A stretch of DNA of 64,000 nt from Opitutia bacterium (GTDB lineage Bacteria; Verrucomicrobiota; Verrucomicrobiia; Opitutales; UBA953): assembly GCA_947377865.1 (NCBI GenBank), contig CANCHK010000001.1, positions 1 to 64,000 on the forward strand, written 5' to 3'. Below, piece by piece: positions 17,711 to 26,306 of the stretch (the stretch's first letter is position 1; each line of letters opens with the position of its first letter). The translations under genes were made by a program, and so were the position numbers. A model generated the notes under the pieces. The model made no database searches and was not told the origin of the DNA. It was given only the letters and a program-made list of their open reading frames with translations.

Positions 17711-19137
17711 ACGACCCACGCTGCCATCGCGTCGAAGCGACCTCCTCGCGTCGCGACTTCCTCTTCAGTGCCGGCCTCGGCCTCGGCGCCATGGCTTTCA
17801 GCGACCTGCTCGCCAAGGAGATTGTCGTCCCCGCCGCCGGCACCCCACTCCAACCCGGAGTCGGGCACATCAAGCCGCGCGCCAAGAGCGTGATCTTCCT
17901 CTTCATGGAAGGCGGGCCATCACAGATGGATCTCTACGATCCGAAGCCGCTGCTCAACAAGCTCGCCGGCCAACGCCTCCCGGACAGCTTCGGATCCGTC
18001 ATCACCGCGATGGGCGAATCTAAGTCGCCCCTGCTCGCCTCAAAGCGCGAATGGAAGCAGCACGGCCAGTCCGGCCAATGGTTCTCCGACTGGATTCCGC
18101 ACATCGCCTCCTGCTCCGACGACCTCGCGGTCATCCGCTCCTGTAAGGCCGACGGCATCAACCACTCCGCCGGCGTCTGCCAGATGAACACCGGCTCCAT
18201 CCTGGCGGGTAAACCGTCGCTCGGCTCCTGGATCAATTACGGCATCGGCTCCGAGAATAACAACCTGCCCTCGTTCATCGTGATGCAGGACAACCAGAAC
18301 ACCGTCATCAACGGGCCGCGCAACTGGGGCGCTGGCTTCATGCCGGCGGTCTACCAAGGCGTGCGCATCTCCGGCGGCTCCGAACCAATCCCAAACCTCA
18401 ATACGCCTGAGGCCGTCAGCGCCGACCTGCAGAAATCAAAGCTCCAACTGATCAATAGCGTGAACAAGGACTTCGCTGCCCGCTACCCCGACCGCACCGA
18501 ACTTGGCGCCCGCCTGGCCAGCTACGAGATGGCCGCGCGCATGCAGGCGGAAGCCCCCGGCGTGGTCGACCTGACCGGCGAGACCGAAGCCACCCGCAAA
18601 CTCTACGGTCTCGACGACAAGACCACCGAAGGCATGGGCCGCCTCTGCCTCCTTGCGCGCCGCATGGTCGAACAAGGCGTACGCTTCGTGCAGATCTATC
18701 ATGGCGCCGGTTCCAAGTGGGATGCGCACGCCAAGATCGAATCAAACCACTCCGGCCTTTGCGCCTCCATGGACAAGCCTGTCGCTGGCCTCATCAAGGA
18801 CCTCAAGGCCCGCGGCCTGCTCGAAGATACGCTCGTCGTCTGGGGCGGTGAATTCGGCCGTACCCCGATGTCCGAAAAGGGAGATGGTCGCGACCACAAC
18901 CCGACCGGCTTCACGATGTGGATGGCCGGCGGCGGCGTCAAAGGCGGCCAGACCATCGGCAGTACCGACGACCTCGGTCTGCGTGCCGTCGAGAATCCTC
19001 TCCATGTCCATGACCTGCACGCGACCATCCTCTGGCTGCTCGGCATCGACAACATGGGCCTGACCTATCGCTACAAAGGCCGCCCGGAACGCCCCACGCA
19101 GAACGAAGGCGAGCCGTATAAGAAGATCGTCGGTTAG
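17707..19137 (+). CDS. DUF1501 protein with Tat signal, partner of the upstream PSD1 protein
   Basis: A 476-residue protein of the DUF1501 family, which has an alkaline-phosphatase/sulfatase-like fold. The N-terminus has a twin-arginine signal (SSRRDFLFSAGLGLGAMAF), so it is probably exported folded. Family blocks are FLFMEGGPSQMDLYDPKP at about 60, and WGGEFGRTP then GDGRDHNP at about 380-398, which carry likely metal ligands by analogy with the fold. Its ATG overlaps the stop of the PSD1 gene. Such pairs are conserved in Planctomycetes and Verrucomicrobiota, suggesting that the two proteins work as one unit outside the cytoplasm. Confidence 0.94.
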   Translation: MNDPRCHRVEATSSRRDFLFSAGLGLGAMAFSDLLAKEIVVPAAGTPLQPGVGHIKPRAKSVIFLFMEGGPSQMDLYDPKPLLNKLAGQRLPDSFGSVITAMGESKSPLLASKREWKQHGQSGQWFSDWIPHIASCSDDLAVIRSCKADGINHSAGVCQMNTGSILAGKPSLGSWINYGIGSENNNLPSFIVMQDNQNTVINGPRNWGAGFMPAVYQGVRISGGSEPIPNLNTPEAVSADLQKSKLQLINSVNKDFAARYPDRTELGARLASYEMAARMQAEAPGVVDLTGETEATRKLYGLDDKTTEGMGRLCLLARRMVEQGVRFVQIYHGAGSKWDAHAKIESNHSGLCASMDKPVAGLIKDLKARGLLEDTLVVWGGEFGRTPMSEKGDGRDHNPTGFTMWMAGGGVKGGQTIGSTDDLGLRAVENPLHVHDLHATILWLLGIDNMGLTYRYKGRPERPTQNEGEPYKKIVG

Positions 19138-19159
19138 GCTGCGCCTGCACCGACGATCA

Positions 19160-19190
19160 GGGGTAGGGGTAGGGATGGGGGTAGGGGTAG
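19160..19190 (+). repeat. G-rich tract with quadruplex potential after a DUF1501 gene
   Basis: GGGGTAGGGGTAGGGATGGGGGTAGGGG lies 20 nt downstream of the stop at 19137, with at least five G-runs of three or more. The same GGGGTA word occurs after the stop at 35908 and, as its complement, before three start codons. It could form a G-quadruplex in DNA or mRNA. Confidence 0.55.
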
Positions 19191-19199
19191 CTAATAATG

Positions 19200-19276
19200 G
19201 TAGGGTCAGCACTGCGTGCTGACCTAGGGTCTGTCTTGGGAGATGCAGCTAGGTCGGCACGCAGTGCCGACCCTAC
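19200..19276. repeat. REPIN-like inverted pair of GTAGGG hairpins
   Basis: The left unit GTAGGGTCAGCACTGCGTGC (19200-19224, stem GGTCAGCAC/GTGCTGACC, loop TGC) faces an inverted unit at 19252-19276 (GGTCGGCACGCAGTGCCGAC then CCTAC). Each begins with GTAG at the foot of a hairpin, as in REP sequences mobilised by REP-associated tyrosine transposases. The two stems differ at one pair (A-T against G-C) but each stays self-complementary. Confidence 0.7.
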
Positions 19277-19322
19277 CCGATGCAAACAAGGCCGGACATC
19301 CCAGATGATCTCATTGCCTTCG

Positions 19323-19376
19323 GTAGGGTTGAGCGCCCTCGCTCAACCGCGGCTGACCAAGGGTGGTCAGCCCTAC
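19323..19376. repeat. Second REPIN-like pair with different stem words
   Basis: A GTAGGG unit at 19323-19348 has stem GGTTGAGC/GCTCAACC and loop GCCCTC. It is followed after 2 nt by an inverted unit at 19351-19376 with stem GGCTGACC/GGTCAGCC, ending in CCTAC. Flanks and spacing match the other GTAGGG elements, but both stems and loops differ. Confidence 0.65.
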
Positions 19377-19394
19377 CCAAAGACCGTGCCATGC

Positions 19395-19617
19395 GTAGTT
19401 CCATTCAGTCCTCCACGCAGTCCTCAACGCAGCCCTCAATTCTGTCCTCCCATTTTGCCACTGTCATCCGTCATCTGTCATCGATTCAACCATCCACGCT
19501 GCCCCTATCCCAATGCATGCACTCCCCCGATACTCGATACTCCATACTCGATACTCTCAGCATTCCTCCCAACCGCCAGCCGCTAACCGCCAGCCGCTAA
19601 CCGCCAACCGCTGACGC
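19395..19617. repeat. Intergenic composite of dispersed repeat words
   Basis: No gene is seen in this spacer. It holds the CAGTCCTC(C/A)ACGCAG word in tandem (about 19407-19437), the ATCCGTCATCTGTCATCGATT word (about 19466-19487), direct repeats of CGATACTCCATACT type (19528-19559) and a tandem CCAACCGCCAGCCGCTAACC array (19568-19615). The same words, in either orientation, recur in the spacers at 26.0, 34.2, 34.9, 36.9 and 42.1-42.5 kb. The ORF-track proteins here are low-complexity translations of these repeats. Confidence 0.6.
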
Positions 19618-20769
19618 CTACCGTTTAATCCGTCCCAACTTCTCCCCTGCGGCCCGCAGCGTATCCTCTTTCTTGGCGAAGTGGAAACGGATATAGCGGT
19701 GCTCGGGTTCACGGAAGAACGAGGATCCCGGCACACCGGCGACGCCGATATCCTTGATCAGCCATTCGGCGGCTTCGGTGTCGGTCTTGAAGCCGAGCGG
19801 CGAGATATCGAGCAGCGAATAATACGCGCCCTGCGGCTCGGTGAACTTCAACCCGGTCTGCGCGAGGATCGACGTGAACAGCGTGCGCTTGGCGGCGTAG
19901 AGCTCGCCGAGCCCGGCGTAATAAGAATCCGGCAGCTCGAGTCCGGCCACCGCGGCTTCCTGCAGCGGAGCAGCCGCGCCAACGGTCAGGAAGTCGTGCA
20001 CCTTACGGGCCTGGGCGATGACGTGCGGGGCGGCCTGGACATAGCCGAGACGCCAGCCGGTAATCGAATAGGTCTTCGAGAGCGAATTGCAGGTGATCGT
20101 GCGTTCGAAGGCGCCAGGCAAGGCGGCGAAGTGCACATGGGTATTCGGGGCGTAGACGATGTGCTCGTACGGCTCGTCGGTAATCACGAAAGCATCGTAC
20201 TGCTCGGCGAGGCGGAGAATCGTCATCAGCTCGTCGCGCGTAAAGACCTTGCCACAAGGATTGGAGGGATTGCAGACGATGATCGCCTTGGGCTTCTGCG
20301 CGAAGGCCTTCGCGAGCTCGTCTGGATCGAAGGCGAAGTCGGGCGCGCGTAAGGGCACATAAATCGGCTCGGCGCCGGAGAGTATGGCGTCGGCGGCGTA
20401 GTTTTCGTAGAACGGCGAGAAGACGATGACCTTGTCGCCCGGATTACAGGCGGTCATCATCGCGACCATCATCGCTTCGGTACTGCCACAGGTCACGACG
20501 AGATGCTGGTCCGGGTCGATCTCGAGGCCGCTGAAACGATTAATCTTCGCGGCCAGCGCTTTCCGGAAACGCGGTGCGCCCCATGTGACAGCATATTGGT
20601 GATGCGGGCCGCGGGTGGCACGCTCCAAGGCGGCGAGCAGTTCCTCGGGCGGATCGAAGTCAGGGAAACCCTGCGACAGGTTGATGGCGCCATGCTGATT
20701 GGCCAAGCGGGTCATCCCGCGGATGACAGATTCCGTAAAACCGGCGAGACGGCGGGCGGTCGAAGGCAT
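19618..20769 (-). CDS. Pyridoxal-phosphate aminotransferase, class I/II
   Basis: A 383-residue fold-type I PLP enzyme. The Schiff-base Lys is in SLSKTYSITGWR at about residue 233. Other blocks are NLSQGFPDFDPPEELL near the N-terminus, VTCGSTEAMMVAM (cofactor phosphate region), CNPSNPCGKVF, and ITDEPYEHIVY with the Asp that contacts the pyridine nitrogen. The C-terminal RYIRFHFAK contains the Arg for the substrate carboxylate. The closest functional group is the methionine/kynurenine aminotransferase subgroup, where NLSQGFPDF is characteristic; exact substrate uncertain. It is a lone gene, divergent from the second PSD1 gene. Confidence 0.93.
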   Translation of the reverse strand: MPSTARRLAGFTESVIRGMTRLANQHGAINLSQGFPDFDPPEELLAALERATRGPHHQYAVTWGAPRFRKALAAKINRFSGLEIDPDQHLVVTCGSTEAMMVAMMTACNPGDKVIVFSPFYENYAADAILSGAEPIYVPLRAPDFAFDPDELAKAFAQKPKAIIVCNPSNPCGKVFTRDELMTILRLAEQYDAFVITDEPYEHIVYAPNTHVHFAALPGAFERTITCNSLSKTYSITGWRLGYVQAAPHVIAQARKVHDFLTVGAAAPLQEAAVAGLELPDSYYAGLGELYAAKRTLFTSILAQTGLKFTEPQGAYYSLLDISPLGFKTDTEAAEWLIKDIGVAGVPGSSFFREPEHRYIRFHFAKKEDTLRAAGEKLGRIKR

Positions 20770-20931
20770 GCCCGGACGCTACGAACAGGCACCTTGCAGG
20801 CAATCCGAGAGGAATCGGACAGTGACGGCACCCCAAAAGGATACTCCGCCACGATTGACCCTAGGCCCTCCCACCTCTCAAACTCACCCTTCAGCGGAAC
20901 CCATTCCGCCCCTCCCCTGTCCTATCAGAAG

Positions 20932-23900
20932 ATGCGTCGTCTCGTCCCCCTTTTCCTCGGTATCGCGGCATTGGCTTCAGCCCAATCGGTCCCGACCTGG
21001 ACGTTTGACGGAACGGCCCGACCAGAACTGACCTCGGTCGGAAACGTGCAGTTCAAGCAACCCGGACCTCGTCGCCCGGACTATCCTCGTTTCGAGCAGA
21101 CAAATGCAGCCGCGGCCTTCGACGGCAAAGGCGCACACCTCGAAATCAAGGACTCTGGCGCTGGCAGCCTCTTCGACTTCAAGAATGGCGAAGCGATCAC
21201 GCTCGAAGCGTGGGTGAAGCCCGAGGGGCTCCGCAAGGGCGAGAATGCCTATGTCATCGGCAAGGGCCGCACCAATCCCAAGGCAGCCAATCCCAGCAAC
21301 CAGAACTGGGCACTGCGCCTCCGCGTGCTCTATGAGACCGCGTGCCTCAACTTCCTGTTCGCCACGCCGTCCGGTGCCGGAATTAAGTGGCATCGCTGGA
21401 CCACGCCGACCGGTTTCGCAAACGACGGACGTTGGCACCACGTCGCCGTCTCTTACGCATTCGGCAAACCCGAGAGCATCCGCGGCTGGATCGACGGCAA
21501 GGAGATCAAAGGCTCTTGGGACATGGACGGCGCGACGACCGACGAACCCGTCGTCGACGACGCCCCAGTCTGGATTGGCTCCTCGATGGGCGGACTCGCC
21601 AACAGCAGCTTCCGTGGCTCGATCGATGACATCCGCCTGCATCGCACCCTTGTCCCTGCGGAAGAAATCGCCGGACGCTTCGCCTCCACCCTTCCGCCCG
21701 TCACGAAAGCTGAAATAGCCCAGGTGAGCGCCAGCCCCAACGCAGGTAACGACAGCGCTAGCGGCGTGAAGACTGCCAAGTCCGCGGAAGTCGTCCGCAA
21801 GGCGCCGAAGATTGACTGGACCGCCGTCACCAACGGGCAGGTGCGCGTCGAGCTCTGCGAAGACTGGAAGCCGACAGCTAACGTCTGGCCCGACAAGGCG
21901 CCCGTCGTCACCGACAGTTACGCGGCGCTGGCCTTCGGCTTCGCGCGCGTACCAGAGAAGTACGTCGACACCGGCGTACGTGCTGAACGCGGCCATCCTT
22001 ACCTGCTGCGCGCCCTCGCCGTCGTAAAAATTCCGGAGGGCAAGCATCGCCTGCTCCTCCGCGGCCGCGGTGCCTCGGCACTCTTCATCGACGGCAAGCT
22101 GCAAGTGCAGACGCCCTTCCCTCCCGCGCAGACCGACAACAAGCCGATTAAGGATCAGGACGGGTATCTCGACCTCGGCGGCGAATTCCGCTTCGCGCCT
22201 CCGGGCAACCGTGATGCCTGGGTCGAATTCGAATCCAAGGGCGGCGAACACCGCGTCATCCTTGAGACCGTCGTCGGCTTCGTGATTAATAATAAAGGCT
22301 CACGCCGCCGGCCCGAACTCGGCGAGACCATCGCCGCCATCTCTCTCGCTGGACGCAAGGACTGGCAGCTGCTGACGCCCTCCTCCGATACGCCACCCTA
22401 TAACGACGCCGGCTGGACCGCCTACGCCGCTCAGGAGGAAGAGCGCCTAGGCAAGATTGACGCCGCCGCGCGTGCCGCCGCGCGCGCCCGTGAAGGCGAA
22501 TATTGGCAAAAACGGCGAGACGCCGCGCAGAAGTGGCTGGCACAGACGCCGGAGACCCCCGTACCTCCGCTGGCCGACGGCTTCCCGGCGAACAACCCGA
22601 TCGACCATTTCATCGCCGAGAAACTCGTCGGCTATCAGGCGCAGATGAAGTCGGTGAAGTCGGGCGGAGTGGATTTCTACGCCAAGGTCTTTCCCATCTT
22701 CGAAGCGAGCTGCCTTGAATGCCACCAAGGCGGCAAAGCCAAAGGCAAGCTGCACCTCGACACGCGAGCTGGCGCACTCAAAGGCGGCAAGTCCGACGGG
22801 GCAGCGATCATTCCCGGCGACCCCGCTAAGAGTCCGTTGCTGTTGCGCGTCAAGTCGCTGGACCCCGACGAATTCATGCCGCCAAAGGGTCATCGACTCG
22901 CCGCGACTGATGTCGCCGCCATCGAGCAGTGGATCAAGGAAGGCGCCATCTGGCCCGACTACCGCACCCTGCCGACCCAGCTCATGCCGCTCAGCGAGGA
23001 CCTCGTCTTCCTCCGCCGCGTCACCCTCGACACCGTCGGCGTACCGCCCAGCCTCGCCGAGATCGAGTCCTTCACGACGGATTCCTCCGCGGACAAGCGC
23101 GCGAAGGCCATCGATCGCCTCCTACGCGACGCACGCGCGGCCGATCATTGGATGGGCTACTGGCAGGATGTGCTCGCCGAGAACCCCAACATTCTGAATC
23201 CCACATTGAATAACTCAGGGCCGTTCCGCTGGTGGATTTACGAATCCCTCGCCGACCGGAAGCCACTCGACTTGATGGTCACCGAACTCCTGCGCCTCAA
23301 GGGCACATCCGCCTCCGGCGGCCCGGCCGGCTTCGGCATTGCCTCACAGAACGACGTACCCATGGCGGCCAAGGCCACCATCGTCACAACGGCCTTCCTC
23401 GGCATGGAGACCAAGTGCGCCCGTTGCCACGATGCCCCGGCCCACGCCGCCAAGCAGGAACAGGTCTTCGCCCTCGCGGCCCTCCTTGAGACCAAGGCCG
23501 TAAAGGTCCCCCTCACCAGCAGCGTTTCGATGGCCAAGCTCCGCGAAGGAGGCCGCAAGCCCCTCATCGAAGTCACGCTCGAACCAGGCGCGTCCGTTGA
23601 GCCGCACTGGCCGTTCCCGGAACTCTCCCAAGAAAGCGTCGCCGACGAACTCGCCCGCGACCCGAAGGACCCGCGCGACCGCCTCGCGACGCTCATCACC
23701 GCCCCGCAGAACGAACGCTTTGCGCAGGTGATGGCCAATCGCCTCTGGGCCCGCCTGATGGGCCGCGGCCTCGTCGACCAGCCCTGGGATTGGGAACGTT
23801 CCAAGAACTCGCATCCGGAGCTGGTACGCTGGCTCGGGCGCGAGCTCGTGCGCAGCGGCTATGACGCCGACCACATCCTACGACTAATTCTCAACTCGCA

Positions 23901-24687
23901 CGCCTACCAGCGTGCGACGGATGCCTCACAGAAGCAGACCAGCCCGCTCTTCGCTTCGCCGGCCCCGCGTCGGCTTAGCGCCGAACAGGTCGTGGACTCG
24001 ATGTTCTCCACAACTGGCAAGCCCTTCCACACGGAAGAGGCCAGCCTCGATATCGACAGCATCCGCGAGCAGACGAACTCCGTCACGCTCGGCCATCCGC
24101 ATCGCGCCTGGATGCTTACCTCGACGTCCAATGAGCGTGACCGACCCGCCCTCGCCCTGCCCCGCATCCAGGCCGTCTGCGACGTCCTCGCGGCTTTCGG
24201 CTGGCGAGCCAGCCGCCCGGACCCGATCACCGACCGCGAGAGCGCGGCGAACTCCCTGCAGCCCGCGATCCTCAGCAACGGCACCATGGGCACCTGGGTC
24301 ACGCGCCTCAGCGACGACCATGGCGTGACGGCGATGGCCCTCGAAGCCAAGTCGCCCGAGGCGCTGACCGACGCCCTATTCCTGCGCCTACTCTCGCGCC
24401 ATCCGACCGCGACGGAGCAGACGAAATATTCCGCCTATCTGGCCGAAGGCTTCGCCGGCCGCGTCCTGACGCCTGCGGCCAAGCCCGTCGTCTACCTGCG
24501 CAAACCGGAATATTACGTCTCCTGGTCCAATCATCTCAACGACTTGGCCACCACCGTGCGCATGCAGCAGGAAGCCGCCGCCCGCAAGGGCGACCCGGCG
24601 ACCGATCGCCTGACGACGGAATGGCGCCGCCGCGCCGAAGACGTCGTCTGGGCCCTCGTCAACTCACCCGAATTCATCTACAACTGA
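20932..24687 (+). CDS. PSD1-type cytochrome protein with N-terminal LamG domain and PSCyt1 inserted in DUF1549
   Basis: A 1251-residue exported protein; signal peptide LVPLFLGIAALASAQ. The ORF track adds 143 spurious codons from the complement of the aminotransferase; the ATG at 20932 is the natural start. Residues about 55-265 form a LamG/concanavalin-like domain (EAITLEAWVKPEGL, RWHHVAVSY, GSIDDIRLHRTL). A beta-rich region follows to about 500. At about 560 the DUF1549 opening NNPIDHFIAEKL appears, then a PSCyt1 domain with CLECH at about 594 and DEFMPPKGHR, and only afterwards the DUF1549 block LVFLRRVTLDTVGVPPS at about 690. A CARCHDAP motif is at about 830, then DUF1553 (ANRLWARLMGRGLVDQPWD) to the end, VNSPEFIYN. 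The DUF1501 partner begins 4 bp downstream. Confidence 0.92.
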   Translation: MRRLVPLFLGIAALASAQSVPTWTFDGTARPELTSVGNVQFKQPGPRRPDYPRFEQTNAAAAFDGKGAHLEIKDSGAGSLFDFKNGEAITLEAWVKPEGLRKGENAYVIGKGRTNPKAANPSNQNWALRLRVLYETACLNFLFATPSGAGIKWHRWTTPTGFANDGRWHHVAVSYAFGKPESIRGWIDGKEIKGSWDMDGATTDEPVVDDAPVWIGSSMGGLANSSFRGSIDDIRLHRTLVPAEEIAGRFASTLPPVTKAEIAQVSASPNAGNDSASGVKTAKSAEVVRKAPKIDWTAVTNGQVRVELCEDWKPTANVWPDKAPVVTDSYAALAFGFARVPEKYVDTGVRAERGHPYLLRALAVVKIPEGKHRLLLRGRGASALFIDGKLQVQTPFPPAQTDNKPIKDQDGYLDLGGEFRFAPPGNRDAWVEFESKGGEHRVILETVVGFVINNKGSRRRPELGETIAAISLAGRKDWQLLTPSSDTPPYNDAGWTAYAAQEEERLGKIDAAARAAARAREGEYWQKRRDAAQKWLAQTPETPVPPLADGFPANNPIDHFIAEKLVGYQAQMKSVKSGGVDFYAKVFPIFEASCLECHQGGKAKGKLHLDTRAGALKGGKSDGAAIIPGDPAKSPLLLRVKSLDPDEFMPPKGHRLAATDVAAIEQWIKEGAIWPDYRTLPTQLMPLSEDLVFLRRVTLDTVGVPPSLAEIESFTTDSSADKRAKAIDRLLRDARAADHWMGYWQDVLAENPNILNPTLNNSGPFRWWIYESLADRKPLDLMVTELLRLKGTSASGGPAGFGIASQNDVPMAAKATIVTTAFLGMETKCARCHDAPAHAAKQEQVFALAALLETKAVKVPLTSSVSMAKLREGGRKPLIEVTLEPGASVEPHWPFPELSQESVADELARDPKDPRDRLATLITAPQNERFAQVMANRLWARLMGRGLVDQPWDWERSKNSHPELVRWLGRELVRSGYDADHILRLILNSHAYQRATDASQKQTSPLFASPAPRRLSAEQVVDSMFSTTGKPFHTEEASLDIDSIREQTNSVTLGHPHRAWMLTSTSNERDRPALALPRIQAVCDVLAAFGWRASRPDPITDRESAANSLQPAILSNGTMGTWVTRLSDDHGVTAMALEAKSPEALTDALFLRLLSRHPTATEQTKYSAYLAEGFAGRVLTPAAKPVVYLRKPEYYVSWSNHLNDLATTVRMQQEAAARKGDPATDRLTTEWRRRAEDVVWALVNSPEFIYN

Positions 24688-24691
24688 TCCC

Positions 24692-25957
24692 ATGGACCGC
24701 CGCTCCTTTCTTACCGCTCTCGGTCTCGCCCCCTTCGCCGCTTCGCCGCTCCTGGCCTCCGCCGAAGCAGCGGGACCCAAAGGCAAAGCCGAGCATTGCA
24801 TCTTCATCTGGCTCGGAGGCGGCATGGGCCAGGTCGACACCTTCGACCCGAAGGCGCTTGGCGACAACAAAGCCACGACCAAGAAGCGCGGTTCCCTCTA
24901 TCCTTCCATCGAGACCTCCGTGCCGGGCGTGCGCCTCTGCGAGCACCTGCCGCGCACGGCCAGGCTCATGGAGCACGTGACCGCGGTCCGCTCGGTCAAC
25001 CACAAGGTCATCGACGAGCACGCCTTCGCGACGAACCTCGTGCACACCGGTCGCATGATCAGCGGCAACGCGACCTATCCCTCCATCGGCTCGATTGTAG
25101 CGAACCGCCGTGGCGCCGCCGACCCGAGCGTCCCGGCCTACATGCTCATTGGCTACCCGAACGTCAGCCGCGGCCCGGGCTTCCTCGGTATCAAGGATGG
25201 CTATATCTACCTCGTCGACACCGAGACCGGCCCGAACGGCTTCACGACGCCGAGCGACATCGATCAGGCGCAGAAGGATCGCCGCCAGGACCTCCTCGGC
25301 TCGCTCGGCGGCAAGGCCCCTGACGGTTCCGCCCTGGCCGAATACGCCGAAGCGCAGCACGAGGCGTTCCGACTCGCGGGCCCCTCGTTCATGCGCCACT
25401 TCGACCTAAAGAAGGAATCGGCCGACACCCGTCAGTCGTACGGCGGTGAGTTCGGCCAGCGCTGCCTCCTTGCCCGTCGCCTGATTCAGGGCGGCGTGCG
25501 CTTCGTCGAAGTCTCCCACAACCTCAACTTCATCAATGGCTCCGGCTGGGACGTGCATAACGATGGCATCAACAACCAGCACATCCTCATCCGTGAGCTG
25601 GACAACGCGATCGCCGGCCTGATCGAAGACCTTAAGCGCACGGGCATGCTCGAGAAGACCCTGCTGGTCATCGGCACGGAGTTCGGCCGCCCGCCGGAGT
25701 TTGACGCCAAAGGCGGACGTGGCCACCAAGGCACGGCCTTCTCAATGATCCTCGCCGGCGGCGGGCTGAAGCACTGCGGTGCCTACGGACAGACCGATGA
25801 CTTTGCCAAGACCGTGATCAAGGATCCCGTCAGCATCCCAGATTTCCACGCCACAATCCTCGCCGCGATGCAGGTCGATACTTCCAAGGATCTCATGGCC
25901 GGCGCGCGTCCAGTGCCCATCACCGACGGCGGCAAGGCGATTGCGAGGCTGTTTTAA
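24692..25957 (+). CDS. DUF1501 protein with Tat-like signal, partner of the second PSD1 protein
   Basis: A 421-residue DUF1501 protein. The N-terminus MDRRSFLTALGLAPFAASPL is a short twin-arginine-type signal. Conserved blocks are IFIWLGGGMGQVDTFDPKA at about 33, DVHNDGINNQ at about 287 and IGTEFGRPPEF then GGRGHQG at about 327-345. Compared with the first DUF1501 protein, the RDHNP block reads RGHQG, so one putative metal-site position differs. The gene lies 4 bp after its PSD1 partner, the usual pairing in Verrucomicrobiota and Planctomycetes. Confidence 0.93.
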   Translation: MDRRSFLTALGLAPFAASPLLASAEAAGPKGKAEHCIFIWLGGGMGQVDTFDPKALGDNKATTKKRGSLYPSIETSVPGVRLCEHLPRTARLMEHVTAVRSVNHKVIDEHAFATNLVHTGRMISGNATYPSIGSIVANRRGAADPSVPAYMLIGYPNVSRGPGFLGIKDGYIYLVDTETGPNGFTTPSDIDQAQKDRRQDLLGSLGGKAPDGSALAEYAEAQHEAFRLAGPSFMRHFDLKKESADTRQSYGGEFGQRCLLARRLIQGGVRFVEVSHNLNFINGSGWDVHNDGINNQHILIRELDNAIAGLIEDLKRTGMLEKTLLVIGTEFGRPPEFDAKGGRGHQGTAFSMILAGGGLKHCGAYGQTDDFAKTVIKDPVSIPDFHATILAAMQVDTSKDLMAGARPVPITDGGKAIARLF

Positions 25958-25970
25958 AGTAAAAGGAGCT

Positions 25971-25993
25971 GGCGGCTAGCGGTTGGCGGTTGG
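25971..25993. repeat. GGCGGTTAGCGGTTGG-type dispersed repeat
   Basis: GGCGGCTAGCGGTTGGCGGTTGG lies 13 nt after the DUF1501 stop. The same word occurs at 34166-34182, inverted at 34349-34365 and 19568-19615, and at 42101-42130. It consistently occupies the outer edge of the composite intergenic elements. Confidence 0.6.
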
Positions 25994-26008
25994 AAAAGAC
26001 GATGCACC

Positions 26009-26190
26009 AAAGGGAAACCGGAGACCGGATGATTGGCTGGGGTGGATGACAGAGGACTGAATTGAGGACAGAGGGCAGATTTCCTGAACCCGTACCTGAA
26101 CCTGATCACCCGTACCTGGCTCCTGATGGCTGAGACCCGAGACCTGAAAATGGGCACCCCAGCCAATCATCCGGTCTCCGGTTCCCCTTT
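26009..26190. repeat. Large hyphenated palindrome with 36-bp arms
   Basis: The left arm (26009-26044) begins AAAGGGAAACCGGAGACCGG and the right arm (26155-26190) is its reverse complement at 35 of 36 positions. The 110-nt centre contains the word ACAGAGGACTGAATTGAGGACAG and several CCCGTACCTG-type pieces. No ORF of note is inside. The CCGGAGACCGGAT core recurs at 36.9 kb and, as arms, at 42146/42335. This is the layout of a MITE or a long cruciform-forming repeat; no flanking target duplication was identified. Confidence 0.8.
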
Positions 26191-26209
26191 GAGTTACCTT
26201 CGGCCCTGG

Positions 26210-26296
26210 GTAGGGACGGCTCTCCGAGCCGTCCGTTCGCCCGGTGAGGTACGAACGTCAATAGGCTCAACGGCGGGCTCGGAGAGCCCGCCCTAC
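26210..26296. repeat. REPIN-like inverted pair of GTAGGG hairpins
   Basis: GTAGGGACGGCTCTCCGAGC (26210-26235, stem CGGCTC/GAGCCG, loop TCC) faces the inverted unit 26271-26296 (CGGCGGGCTCGGAGAGCCCG then CCCTAC). The spacer is 35 nt. It sits between the DUF1501 stop and the 3' end of hemH, so both flanking genes converge on it. A near copy is at 42375-42429. Confidence 0.75.
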
Positions 26297-26306
26297 CTTC
26301 AGCCCC

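Noticed and set aside
19528-19559. CGATACTCC repeats as a CRISPR or iteron origin
   Set aside because: Too few and too short units, imperfect, with no cas genes, dnaA boxes or replication gene nearby.
19280-19600. Overlapping plus-strand ORFs of 106 and 129 residues in the 19.2-19.6 kb spacer
   Set aside because: They translate the intergenic repeats; no signal, start context or family match.
20770-20931. Regulatory site between the aminotransferase and the second PSD1 gene
   Set aside because: Only a weak 4-bp symmetric word (CCGA/TCGG) was seen; not enough for a call.
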